Source of the DNA: Lactobacillaceae bacterium UBA5807
GTDB taxonomy: Bacteria > Bacillota > Bacilli > Lactobacillales > Lactobacillaceae
DNA length: 49,906 nt
NCBI GenBank assembly: GCA_002418005.1
Contig: DIDF01000074.1
Span: 1-49,906, forward strand
Direction: 5' to 3'
Below are positions 17,710 through 26,216 of this stretch, piece by piece (positions within the stretch are counted from its first letter, which is position 1; each line of letters starts with the position of its first letter). The translations under genes were made by a program, and so were the position numbers. The notes under the pieces are model-generated. The model made no database searches. It worked only from the letters and a program-made list of their open reading frames with translations, and was not told the origin of the DNA.

Positions 17710-19266
17710 TTATTTAGAAACCGGAATATCAACAGATGAACCCAACTTTGCAGCGGCAAGAAGGCCCAACTGATTGGAATCTGGCAGATTGCCAAATTGA
17801 TAACCAGTACCAGATAAATCTGATTGAGCGGTCAGGGCAATGCTTGAAGCATCAGAATCAGCCAGTACTCCATTTTTTCCTAAAGGAGAACCCTTTGGAG
17901 CTGGATCATCCGAATCTGAATTTGAATAATCAAATGATTTAATTATTTGATGGGTTGAGGAGTCGACTAAGTTTATTCTGACGGCATTGTCGGCAATTTT
18001 TCCGTCCATAGTTGCCTGTAATTCTACCGTTGAGCCGACCTGAGTATTTGCTAACTGGGTTATCTGATCTTGGGAAAGTTTGAGCGAATAAGCGGAGTCT
18101 TTAAAGGCGTTATCAATTTCACTTTGGATATCTCCCTGAACAGAGTCTCCCAATTGGCCATTGCTTCCAAGAGTAGTGCCTGGGGCAGCGGCAGAAATAG
18201 GAGTGTAATAAACAGTATTTAATACTTGGTCACGATCATTTACTAGGGTTATCTTTACTGAGTCACTAAGAACTGGTGATACTGGCAGTGCGGTAATTGA
18301 AGAAGACCCACCAAATGGAGTTGAGGCTAAATAGCTTGCCTGACTTCCAGACATTGAAACACCATAACCTGTCCCTTGAAGAAGTTGGTTAACTTTTTGT
18401 TGAATAGCAGCTTGGTCATCAGCTCCCAAAGAATAGCTTGTTGTTCCTGCAGTAATTCCAATTGGCTGTCCCGGCTGAGCATTTGCTTTTGTATAGTTAA
18501 AAGAAGCAAGTGTTTGGTTATGCGGAGTAACAATTCTAATTTGAATTGCGTTGCTTGGAATATCTCCTTTGTATGTAGAAAGACCACTTAACAAAATCCA
18601 GCCATCTGCAAAAGAATTTTGAGGATTTACCGCTTTAATGTGCACCCACAAATCTTTTTCTCTTCCTCTAACTCCGGCTTTGTCAATTTTAAAAGGAACT
18701 TGGTTTAGAGAAATTGAATCGCCAATTACTCGTCCCTTACCATATTCAGTATTTTCTGGAGCTTGGTAGGTGACAGTTTTTCCATCATTTGCAAAACCGG
18801 GGGAAGTGATGATAAATTGATTGTTTTTCATTTCTTCGGTCAGTGATGTTGGGCGGAAAGTCTGATAAGGTTTAAGACCGCCAGCAATCTTTTTGGATGA
18901 TTTGCCACCATAAATCCAACCGGTGTATTTTCCATTAAAGGATTTTATTTTATAGAACACCTTTTTAGAATTCGTGGTCGCAATTTTTTGGGCCACAAAG
19001 TTATCCACTGAAAGCTCTGAATTAGCTAACTTCTTCAAAGTGTTTCTAGAAGCAATTAATTTTGCTCCCTTTTGTCCCTTTATCTTCGAATAAAGGGCAT
19101 CTTTACCAGTGAACGTTACATTTGATTTGCTGGGATAGGTTTTAAGCGTAGTTTCAGACTTTACCTTTAAACCAGTTTTTGCGCTGGAAGTAAGTTCTGG
19201 ACTAAAGGCTAAGCTAACCCCTAAAGAAGCCGCCAATAGCAGGACTTTACCATATTTCATGTCCAT
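17710..19266 (-). CDS. Secreted surface protein with GW-like domain and three C-terminal repeats
   Basis: The 518-residue protein has a signal peptide (MKYGKVLLLAASLGVSLAF, cleavage near residue 32). Residues about 35-250 resemble SH3/GW-type envelope-binding modules (KVFYKIKSFNGKYTGWIYGGKSSKK, WVHIKAVNPQNSFADGWILLSGLSTYKGD). The C-terminal part has three divergent repeats of about 85 residues, each starting with a strand like IQIRIV, VKITLV or VRINLV followed by an aromatic strand and a Gly-rich turn, and ending VDI/VEL. No sortase motif is seen, so wall binding would be non-covalent. The start ATG 19266 has GGAG 9 bases upstream. It is the first gene of a two-gene operon. Confidence 0.7.
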   Translation of the reverse strand: MDMKYGKVLLLAASLGVSLAFSPELTSSAKTGLKVKSETTLKTYPSKSNVTFTGKDALYSKIKGQKGAKLIASRNTLKKLANSELSVDNFVAQKIATTNSKKVFYKIKSFNGKYTGWIYGGKSSKKIAGGLKPYQTFRPTSLTEEMKNNQFIITSPGFANDGKTVTYQAPENTEYGKGRVIGDSISLNQVPFKIDKAGVRGREKDLWVHIKAVNPQNSFADGWILLSGLSTYKGDIPSNAIQIRIVTPHNQTLASFNYTKANAQPGQPIGITAGTTSYSLGADDQAAIQQKVNQLLQGTGYGVSMSGSQASYLASTPFGGSSSITALPVSPVLSDSVKITLVNDRDQVLNTVYYTPISAAAPGTTLGSNGQLGDSVQGDIQSEIDNAFKDSAYSLKLSQDQITQLANTQVGSTVELQATMDGKIADNAVRINLVDSSTHQIIKSFDYSNSDSDDPAPKGSPLGKNGVLADSDASSIALTAQSDLSGTGYQFGNLPDSNQLGLLAAAKLGSSVDIPVSK

Positions 19267-19405
19267 TAATTCCATCTCCAAATAATTTAATTAAATCCTC
19301 TGACAAGTTGATAATATCCTAGATTTCCAGTTTGCAAAACCGTTTAACTAAAACTTTACCTAGCCTTTACGTAGTTGTTACATAGAATTTACTTAAATGA
19401 TTAAC

Positions 19406-19443
19406 AAAAAATCAGAAACAAAATTAATTGTTTCTGATTTTTT
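19406..19443 (-). terminator. Terminator of the pnt operon
   Basis: AAAAAATCAGAAACAA (19406-19421) and its exact complement (19428-19443) make a 16-bp stem with a 6-base loop, 15 bases after the pntB stop. Confidence 0.85.
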
Positions 19444-19458
19444 GGTAAAGAATTTATT

Positions 19459-20874
19459 TTAATCCAAATATTGTTTAGTTGCAGCAATAATTTCCTGAAG
19501 CCCTTTCTTAGCATCTGAGAAGAACATCTTCGTATGATCTTCGCTAAATAATGGGTTTTGAACACCAGCATAACCGGTACTCATGGAACGCTTTATGACA
19601 ACCACCGACTTGGATTTATCAACGTCTAGAATTGGCATTCCAGAAATTGCGTTTCCAGATTCTCGAGCTAATGGGTTGGTAACATCGTTAGCACCAATAA
19701 CTAAGGAAACATCAGTGTTGGGAAACATCTGATTTGCTTCGTCGAGTTGTTTCATTTGTTCATAAGGAACATGAACATCGGCAAGCAAAACGTTCATATG
19801 ACCAGGCATACGGCCGGCAACTGGGTGAATTGCGTAGTCAACGTTTATTCCAGCGTCGGTAAGCAACTTTGCCAGTTCAGCAACTTCATGCTGTGCTTGA
19901 GCGGCGGCTAAACCGTAACCAGGAACAATCATAACGTTATGAGCATAAGCAAGTTGAAGCCCAACATCATCTGCTGAGGTTTCGGTAACGTTAACCGGAA
20001 CATCTGCTGCGGCACCGGAAGTACCGCTATCGCCACCGCCAAAACCACCAGCAATAATATTAGCCACTGATCGGTTCATAGCTTCGGCCATTTGCAAAGT
20101 CAAGATTGTTCCGGCAGCACCAACTAAGGCACCGGCAATAATTAAGACTTGGTTATTGATAACAAATCCGGCAAAGGCAACGGCTAAACCGGTAAAGGCG
20201 TTCAAAAGTGAAACAACAACCGGCATGTCGGCACCGCCAATTGGCAAGGTCATTAAGAGACCAAATACCAAACTTGCGCCTAGGGCAAGAACAATATACC
20301 ACCAATTAGTTGGGAAGCCGATTACCAAAACGGCAGCAGCCAACATTGCTAAAATCGCGACTGCGTTACATAACTTTGCGCCCGGGAAGGTAATTGGTTT
20401 TCCAGGAACGTGACCGGAAAGTTTACCAGTAGCAATCAATGAGCCAGAAAAAGTAGTACCTCCGATGATGACATCAAGGACAACTGGGATGGAGAAAATT
20501 AAACTAATTGAGGTTGACGGCATGACGTGAAGATAATCAAAGATACCAATTGTAGCGGCAGCACCGCCACCAACAGCGTTAAATAGTGAAACTAACTGAG
20601 GGACATCAGTCATTGGAACTTTTCTAGCCTTGATAACTCCATAACCAATTCCAAGGACTAAGCCGGCAATTAAAGCCGTCCAGCCGCCTAAATCAATTTT
20701 GCCATCATTAATAATTTCAATAATTATCATGATGACGGCCATTATCATACCAACACCAGAAAGGATATTACCATTTTTAGCAGTTTTTGGTGAACGCATC
20801 ATGTGAACACCAATTACGTAGCAAATAGCTGAGAGTAAATAAACTAATGAAGCAATTGTTTGCAGGGCGGTCAT
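19459..20874 (-). CDS. pntB: NAD(P) transhydrogenase beta subunit PntB
   Basis: The 471-residue protein has the layout of PntB: about nine membrane segments to residue ~270, a Gly/Ala-rich linker, and a C-terminal NADP(H)-binding domain III with VMIVPGYGLAAAQAQHEVAELAKLL, IHPVAGRMPGHMNVLLADVHVPYEQM, DVSLVIGANDVTNP and SMSTGYAGVQNPLF. These are the diagnostic dIII motifs. Together with PntAA and PntAB it forms the membrane enzyme that drives hydride transfer from NADH to NADP+ using the proton gradient. Its ATG overlaps the pntAB stop as ATGA, showing tight coupling. Confidence 0.95.
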   Translation of the reverse strand: MTALQTIASLVYLLSAICYVIGVHMMRSPKTAKNGNILSGVGMIMAVIMIIIEIINDGKIDLGGWTALIAGLVLGIGYGVIKARKVPMTDVPQLVSLFNAVGGGAAATIGIFDYLHVMPSTSISLIFSIPVVLDVIIGGTTFSGSLIATGKLSGHVPGKPITFPGAKLCNAVAILAMLAAAVLVIGFPTNWWYIVLALGASLVFGLLMTLPIGGADMPVVVSLLNAFTGLAVAFAGFVINNQVLIIAGALVGAAGTILTLQMAEAMNRSVANIIAGGFGGGDSGTSGAAADVPVNVTETSADDVGLQLAYAHNVMIVPGYGLAAAQAQHEVAELAKLLTDAGINVDYAIHPVAGRMPGHMNVLLADVHVPYEQMKQLDEANQMFPNTDVSLVIGANDVTNPLARESGNAISGMPILDVDKSKSVVVIKRSMSTGYAGVQNPLFSEDHTKMFFSDAKKGLQEIIAATKQYLD

Positions 20875-21194
20875 TGTTTGTCACCTCCTGCATTTTTATT
20901 TGAAGAACTAGCTTTTGGCTTTGTGAACATTCCTAACATTCGATCAGTAACTGTATAACCACCGGAAACATTTACTGCGGCGAAGAAAGCACATAAGAAT
21001 GCTAAAAGATAGAACCAAATATTATCAGCTTCTGCGGCAATCACAAATGCACCAACGACAACGACACCATGAATAGCGTTTGCTCCAGACATCATTGGTG
21101 TTTGTAAAGTGGCCGGAATCTTACTCATAACTTCAAATCCAACTAACAAACTCAAAACAAAGATAGCTAAATTAGTATATAATTGCTGACTCAT
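20871..21194 (-). CDS. pntAB: NAD(P) transhydrogenase subunit PntAB (membrane part of alpha)
   Basis: This 107-residue protein has three membrane segments and the motif VMSKIPATLQTPMMSGANAIHGVVVVGA, which is highly characteristic of the small membrane subunit (equivalent to the C-terminal part of one-chain PntA). A VSGGYTVTDRMLGMF segment precedes a short lysine-rich tail. It is part of the proton channel with PntB. Both ends overlap the neighbours by four bases (ATGA). The three-gene split form is the usual one in Gram-positive bacteria that own this enzyme. Confidence 0.95.
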   Translation of the reverse strand: MSQQLYTNLAIFVLSLLVGFEVMSKIPATLQTPMMSGANAIHGVVVVGAFVIAAEADNIWFYLLAFLCAFFAAVNVSGGYTVTDRMLGMFTKPKASSSNKNAGGDKQ

Positions 21195-22426
21195 TGTTGA
21201 TCCCCTCCCTTATTATTTGCTGCATCAGAAGGTTTTTTGTCAGCATTTTGTTTGTCGTCTGGACTTGTTGAAGGTTTCTTCTCTTCTTCAACTGGCAAAT
21301 TCAAAGCCTTCCTTAAACGAGTGGAAATGATTTTGCCATTATAAGTAGCAGTTAATTCGCTTAAAACATCATCTTTTACGTCAATAGTTATTTTGTCATC
21401 TTTAACAACATCATTAATTACAGCTTGAACATTTTTGGAATACATTTCGGATGAAGATGTAGCCATTTGACTTGGTAAATCAGGAGCACCAATAATCAAA
21501 ACATCATTATCCGTTTTCACTGTCTCATTTGGCTTAGAGCCAGCTACATTCCCGCCCAGGTCACTTGCGGCGAGATCAACGAAAATACTGCCAGGTTGAG
21601 CCTCTTCGACTGACTTTTGGGTGACTAACAGCGGCGGCTTTCTTCCAGGAACCTGAGCGGTAGTAATGACGATATCATTTTGCTTAATGAAGCCGGCTAA
21701 TTCATCTTGTTGCTTTTGTTGTTCTTCTGGCGACAACTGACGGGCATAACCGCCTTCACCAGTAGCACTAACAGAACTGGTTAGAAAAGTTGCTCCCAGT
21801 GATTCAACTTCACCTTTAGAAGCTGCCCGGACATCATAACCAGAAACAATTGCTCCAAGACGTTTGGCAGTCCCAATTGCCTGCAGTCCAGCAACTCCAG
21901 TACCTAAAACCAAAACCTTGGCTGGTTTTGCAGTTCCGGCAGCCGTAATCATCATTGGAAGGTACCTGTCAAAGGTATCGGCAGCTACCAAAGCAGCTTT
22001 ATATCCAGCAACTGATGATTGAGAGCTAAGTGCATCCATTGTTTGGGCTCGAGAGACTGTTCGTGGCAACAGTTCGAAGGACAATGAGGTAACACCTTGA
22101 TCAGCTAACTTTTTCATTCCATCGGGATCAATCAAAGTATTCAGCAATCCAATAATCAACTGCCCAGACTTGAGACTGCCCAATGTCTTCTCATCGGGAC
22201 GGTTTACGACCGCAATAATATTGGAATCGCTTATTGCTTGGTCGCGAGAAACAATTTTTGCACCTGCATCAGTGTAAGATTGATCAGGAAAGTAGGACTT
22301 TTCGCCACTGCCTTTCTCTACTAATACTTGAAATCCACTTTTTACGAAACGCGAAACAACCTCAGGGCTTAGGGCGACTCGGTTTTCGTTTTCATCCTCT
22401 TTAAGAGTTGAAATTGTAAGCGGCAT
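21191..22426 (-). CDS. pntAA: NAD(P) transhydrogenase subunit PntAA (NAD(H)-binding)
   Basis: The 411-residue cytosolic subunit carries the domain I motifs: ENRVALSPEVVSRFVKSGFQVLVEKGSGEKSYFPDQSY at the start, LVLGTGVAGLQAIGTAKRLGAIVSGYDVR as the Rossmann nucleotide site, and ITTAQVPGRKPPLLV. After about residue 370 a hydrophilic tail rich in Lys, Asp, Ser and Pro (EEEKKPSTSPDDKQNADKKP) extends to the end. It takes the place of the linker to the membrane part in fused PntA. Start ATG 22426, with AGGGG about 10 bases upstream. First gene of pntAA-pntAB-pntB. Confidence 0.93.
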   Translation of the reverse strand: MPLTISTLKEDENENRVALSPEVVSRFVKSGFQVLVEKGSGEKSYFPDQSYTDAGAKIVSRDQAISDSNIIAVVNRPDEKTLGSLKSGQLIIGLLNTLIDPDGMKKLADQGVTSLSFELLPRTVSRAQTMDALSSQSSVAGYKAALVAADTFDRYLPMMITAAGTAKPAKVLVLGTGVAGLQAIGTAKRLGAIVSGYDVRAASKGEVESLGATFLTSSVSATGEGGYARQLSPEEQQKQQDELAGFIKQNDIVITTAQVPGRKPPLLVTQKSVEEAQPGSIFVDLAASDLGGNVAGSKPNETVKTDNDVLIIGAPDLPSQMATSSSEMYSKNVQAVINDVVKDDKITIDVKDDVLSELTATYNGKIISTRLRKALNLPVEEEKKPSTSPDDKQNADKKPSDAANNKGGDQQ

Positions 22427-22584
22427 TACCAAACATCCCCTGTCAATTTATTAAAATGTTTGCTCAACATTCCACAATCTATTCTAACGCATCCACAGGT
22501 TTGTGAAAGGATTTTGTCGAATTATTTAGAAAAAAAGTAGTTCTTTTAAACAGTTTCACAATTATTTTAAAGCTGTTTAAATAG

Positions 22585-22617
22585 AAAAAAGCTGAAGGAA
22601 TATTTTCTTCAGCTTTC
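22585..22617 (-). terminator. Terminator of the 132-residue unknown gene
   Basis: AAAGCTGAAG (22588-22597) and CTTCAGCTTT (22608-22617) form a 10-bp stem followed on the minus strand by T6. It also lies just ahead of the pnt operon and insulates it. Confidence 0.8.
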
Positions 22618-22650
22618 ACAAATTATTTATAGTTCTTTATTGATCACTAA

Positions 22651-23049
22651 TTAACATTCACCGCGGAGCATTTGACCAGTTCTTTGCTTCATTAATGATA
22701 GATAGTCTTTGACTCTTTCATCAGTAACGTCTAGTGGCACTAATAAGAAGATATGGGCCACATTTTTTTCTGGTGAAGTTCCTTTATATTTGTTTCCATC
22801 AACAGTTACGATCATCTTTGAAACTCGAGTTACTGCATCATGGAATGAATGTTCAAGGAAAGAAACAAGGATTCCTGATAGATCTGGGTGGGCATCAACG
22901 GAATAAATCCCCAGTGCTTCTCTTTGATTAAAACTAAATATAATAAATTTTCTGTCAGTACTTGGGATTGCCTGAGATCTAACGACTGTCATTCCTTTTG
23001 GCAGGGTACCAGGTGTCGGTATATCTGGATTTATCTTTTTTTCACTCAT
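22651..23049 (-). CDS. Unrecognised 132-residue soluble protein
   Basis: I do not recognise this family. The protein has no signal peptide or membrane segment. Residues about 33-110 alternate in a beta-rich pattern (KFIIFSFNQREALGIYSVD, HPDLSGILVSFLEHS, SKMIVTVDGNKYKGT, AHIFLLVPLDV), followed by a C-terminal helix (DERVKDYLSLMKQRTGQML). The start ATG at 23049 is well supported by GGAGG. It is a single-gene unit with its own terminator, between the methionine-related gene and the pnt operon. Confidence 0.75.
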   Translation of the reverse strand: MSEKKINPDIPTPGTLPKGMTVVRSQAIPSTDRKFIIFSFNQREALGIYSVDAHPDLSGILVSFLEHSFHDAVTRVSKMIVTVDGNKYKGTSPEKNVAHIFLLVPLDVTDERVKDYLSLMKQRTGQMLRGEC

Positions 23050-23165
23050 GATTTTTCCTCCAATAATACATAATATTTTATAAGAAAATTCAATATCAAC
23101 AATTATTATCTCATATAAGAAGGAATTATTTTAGTGAATTGCTTTAGCTTGACGTAATCTTAAAA

Positions 23166-24296
23166 TTAATCTTCTCCCCAAACTTCTTGAGCGATATCTC
23201 TAACCAATTTTAGTTTTGCCCATTGCTGGTCTTCAGTCAAAAGGTTGCCTTCCTCAGTAGAAGCAAAGCCACATTGAGTTGAAAGAGCAAGATTTTCCAA
23301 AGGTACATGGGTGGCAGCGTCTTTAATTCTTTCAATCACCTCATTTTTGTCTTCTAACTTTGGATCCTTTGAGGTAATTAATCCCAAAACAATTCGCTTA
23401 TTCGAATCATGATTCCAGATTTTATCCAGTGGTTTAAAGTTACCAGATCGACTATTGTCATATTCCAAGAACAGCCCATCATAATTCAATTCAGCCAGGT
23501 AATCAGCCACATCGTCATATCCGCCAGAGAACAGATAGGTTGATTTAAAGTTCCCTCGACAGATATGGGTGGTAACCGTCAAATCCTCTGGTAAGCCTTC
23601 CAAGAGTTTGTTGATCACGGTAACGGCATCTTCGGCAACCTTAATATACTTAGCATGTTCTTCGGGCTGATCAACTGTATCATTTAACTTGCTGATTAAA
23701 AATGCCCAAGTGGTGTCATCTAGCTGAATATAGCGACAGCCTAAATCGTAGAACTTTTCGATAGTTTCATGATAGGCTTTGGCAATATCTTCCAAATACT
23801 CGTCCCATGAACCATAAAATTCATTCCAGCGATCACTTCGGTTATCTCTGAAAAGCATTGAAGGAGAAGGAATAGTCTGTTTAGCAGTGACCCCATCTGG
23901 AGTTAATGCGTTAAAGAATTTGAAACTGTCAAAAAATGGGTGGTTTGGATTAAAAGCTACTTTGCCGACTAATTCCGCATTATCGGTACGAGTTTTGCTG
24001 CCATGAAATTTGTAGCTCTTGTGATAATCATAATGGCCAACGCCTTTGAGTCCCCATAAAAAGTCTAGATGCCACCAAGAACGGTTAAACTCGCCATCGG
24101 TAACATCTTTGAAGCCAAGCTTGACTTGTTCCGCTACAATTCGCTTAGTTTCTTTATGCTGAACTTCTTTTAGCTGACCTTCAGTAATTTCTCCGGCATT
24201 AAATTGTTTATGGGCGTCCTTTAAATCTTGTGGTCTAAGTAGACTACCTACTAAATCATATCGATATGGAAATTTAACTTGAACTGCTTCTGTCAT
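23166..24296 (-). CDS. MetE C-terminal-type methyltransferase (YxjG/YxjH-like)
   Basis: The 376-residue cytosolic protein matches the C-terminal, catalytic half of cobalamin-independent methionine synthase as a stand-alone enzyme. Putative zinc ligands are the His and Cys of THICRGN, the Glu of LFLEYD and the Cys of STQCGFAS; DGEFNRSWWHLDFLWGL and YIQLDDTTWAFL are family motifs. Such enzymes transfer a methyl group to homocysteine from methionine-cycle donors; the donor is not fixed for this group. Start ATG 24296 with AGGAGG ahead; an in-frame GTG further upstream would run through the terminator hairpin and is rejected. The T-box leader ties expression to uncharged tRNA, probably tRNA-Met. 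Confidence 0.88.
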   Translation of the reverse strand: MTEAVQVKFPYRYDLVGSLLRPQDLKDAHKQFNAGEITEGQLKEVQHKETKRIVAEQVKLGFKDVTDGEFNRSWWHLDFLWGLKGVGHYDYHKSYKFHGSKTRTDNAELVGKVAFNPNHPFFDSFKFFNALTPDGVTAKQTIPSPSMLFRDNRSDRWNEFYGSWDEYLEDIAKAYHETIEKFYDLGCRYIQLDDTTWAFLISKLNDTVDQPEEHAKYIKVAEDAVTVINKLLEGLPEDLTVTTHICRGNFKSTYLFSGGYDDVADYLAELNYDGLFLEYDNSRSGNFKPLDKIWNHDSNKRIVLGLITSKDPKLEDKNEVIERIKDAATHVPLENLALSTQCGFASTEEGNLLTEDQQWAKLKLVRDIAQEVWGED

Positions 24297-24335
24297 TTTG
24301 CTTCCTCCTAATATTTTGAAAAATTGCTTGGAAAA

Positions 24336-24612
24336 GAAAAAAGCATCCACCCCAAGTCGCTGGTGCGACAAGGGGCGAATGCTACGCTTTACCACCCTTA
24401 TTTACATTATTTTTTAAATAATGCCTCAACGGTACCAATGATACCCGGGAAGTTAACGGTTCCTACCGTTTATTTTGCGTAAACAAAATAACTGCATTTC
24501 AGAGCTCATCTTCATTTGTTTTCCAATGTCCTCTCGCATCAACAAGGACTTTCTGAAATCAAAAAGCAAATTACTCTTCTCTGCGCATTTCTAAATCGAA
24601 AGCAATTTTTAT
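24336..24612 (-). ncRNA. T-box riboswitch leader, probably methionine-specific
   Basis: On the minus strand the order is stem I region with AGAGAAGAGTA, a candidate AUG specifier (24494-24496), stem II/pseudoknot pairs (ACGGTAGGAACCGT around 24441-24475), the T-box AAGGGTGGTAAAGCG (24385-24399), then a strong terminator (AGCATTCGCCCC / GGGGTGGATGCT with a GTCGC/GCGAC inner stem and T6). UGGU in the T-box can pair with an ACCA tRNA end, as expected for tRNA-Met. The usual ACCGCG part is changed to AAAGCG. Confidence 0.85.
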
Positions 24613-24620
24613 TTATTGCT

Positions 24621-24649
24621 ACTCTAAATGGTTTCAAAAGTTCTGTCAA
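24621..24649 (-). promoter_or_regulatory. Promoter of the T-box/methyltransferase unit
   Basis: TTGACA (24644-24649) and TAGAGT (24621-24626) are separated by 17 bases on the minus strand, which puts transcription start near 24614, at the head of the T-box leader. Confidence 0.8.
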
Positions 24650-24737
24650 GTGCAGGGCCTTTCAAATTATTTTAAAAAATATGTTTTAACCGGCATAATG
24701 GTGCCTGGAGAAGAAGACAAATTTTGGGGAATCTTTA

Positions 24738-24766
24738 TTGCCTTTCAATGAATAAACCATTAGAAT
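24738..24766 (+). promoter_or_regulatory. Promoter of pepC
   Basis: TTGCCT (24738-24743), a 17-base spacer and TAGAAT (24761-24766), 35 bases before the pepC start. Confidence 0.65.
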
Positions 24767-24800
24767 ATTTTTAACATATATTTTTTAAAGGAATGATTTA

Positions 24801-26129
24801 ATGGCTGATTTAGGTAATGTATTAAATACGGATGATTTTTCTAAACTACATGAATATTTCGCCGAGCAAACGAAATCAGATGTTCTTTCAAGAATTATTA
24901 CCGAAAATGGAATCAAGAATGCAGCAAAAGATCCAAACGCCGTAACTCGTTTAAATCCGGTTTTTTCCCTTGAAGTGCAAACTGGCAAAGTTTCCAATCA
25001 AAAGCAAAGCGGCCGCTGCTGGCTGTTTGCGCTATTGAACACATTGCGTCATGGGTTTGCGAAAAAATATAAGTTCAAAGATTTTGAACTTTCTGAAAAA
25101 TATCTCTTTTTCTGGGACAAAATTGAACGGGCAAACATTTTTTATGACCGAATTATTGCCACTGCTGGGCGTCCCGCAGATGATCGCCAGGTTACTTTTT
25201 ATCTAGGTAATCCCGGTGAGGATGGCGGCCAGTGGGCCATGGCCGCAGCGCTTGTTCAAAAATACGGCGTAGTTCCTGCAAGTGAGTATCCGGAAACTAG
25301 TAACTCTGAAAATACCGGGGCTTTTGATAAAGTGATGAGCCAAAAGTTGCGAATTGACGGCATGAAATTAAGAGAAATGGTTAATGGGCAAAAAAGTGAT
25401 GAGGAAATTCAGTCTGCTCGCAGTCAAATGTTAAAAGAAGTTTACCAAATTGTTTCTTATTCTTTTGGCGAGCCGCCTACCACCGTTGACTTTAAATATC
25501 GCGATGATGATAAAAAGTACCAACAGATTTCTGGGTTATCTCCCCAAGAATTTTATTCCAAGTACTTTAATGTTGATTTAGATGATTATGTTGTCCTAAC
25601 TAATTCACCTGATAAAGCTTATGATAAGCTTTATACGCTTCCTGATGAAGACAATATCGTTGGTGGCAAGCATATTGAATTTTTAAATGAACCGATGGAA
25701 TATCTCAAACAAGCAGCGATTGACCAGTTAAAAGATGGCGAAACGGTTTGGTTCGGAAATGATGTGCTGGAGCAAATGGACCGCGAAAAGGGACTTTTGG
25801 ATTCCAATCTCTATCGGTATTCAGAATTGTTTGACGTGAACCTTAAAATGGATAAAGCTAAACGGCTCGAATACCACCAGGGTGAGGTTTCGCACGCAAT
25901 GACTTTAACTGGCGTTGATTTAGATAAAAATCAACAACCTATTAAATGGAAAGTAGAAAACTCCTGGGGCGAAAAAAATGGGGATAAAGGCTACTTTACT
26001 ATGAACGATGATTGGATGGACGACTATGTTTACGAAGTTGTTGTTCATAAAAAGTATCTGACCAAGGCCCAACAGTCTAATCTGACAAAGGGTTCAGTTG
26101 AATTACCTGCTTGGGACTCTTTAAGTTAA
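24801..26129 (+). CDS. pepC: Aminopeptidase C (bleomycin-hydrolase family, C1B)
   Basis: The 442-residue cytosolic thiol aminopeptidase has the papain-type catalytic set: C73 in QKQSGRCWLFALLN, H365 in VSHAMTLTGVD and N387 in KVENSWGEKNGDKGYF. The length fits the LAB PepC/PepE/PepG family; the C-terminus ends in a short tail that in related hexameric enzymes plugs the active site and sets exo- versus endopeptidase action. It frees N-terminal amino acids from imported peptides. Start ATG 24801 with AAAGGA about 10 bases upstream and its own promoter. Single-gene unit. PepE or PepG endopeptidases are the main alternative, as they share these motifs. Confidence 0.9.
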   Translation: MADLGNVLNTDDFSKLHEYFAEQTKSDVLSRIITENGIKNAAKDPNAVTRLNPVFSLEVQTGKVSNQKQSGRCWLFALLNTLRHGFAKKYKFKDFELSEKYLFFWDKIERANIFYDRIIATAGRPADDRQVTFYLGNPGEDGGQWAMAAALVQKYGVVPASEYPETSNSENTGAFDKVMSQKLRIDGMKLREMVNGQKSDEEIQSARSQMLKEVYQIVSYSFGEPPTTVDFKYRDDDKKYQQISGLSPQEFYSKYFNVDLDDYVVLTNSPDKAYDKLYTLPDEDNIVGGKHIEFLNEPMEYLKQAAIDQLKDGETVWFGNDVLEQMDREKGLLDSNLYRYSELFDVNLKMDKAKRLEYHQGEVSHAMTLTGVDLDKNQQPIKWKVENSWGEKNGDKGYFTMNDDWMDDYVYEVVVHKKYLTKAQQSNLTKGSVELPAWDSLS

Positions 26130-26142
26130 AAATAGTTCAAAA

Positions 26143-26199
26143 AACACAAATAATGCGTCCTGGTTACTATATTTATAACCAGGGCGCATTATTTGTGTT
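26143..26199. terminator. Bidirectional terminator between pepC and the lipoprotein gene
   Basis: A 24-bp stem (26143-26166 with 26176-26199, one T/G wobble) around a 9-base loop separates the two convergent genes. Confidence 0.85.
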
Positions 26200-26216
26200 A
26201 GTTTTTAAAAATATAA

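Noticed and set aside
24297..24395. Upstream extension of the methyltransferase gene
   Set aside because: It crosses the T-box terminator hairpin and lies before a strong AGGAGG; it is untranslated leader.
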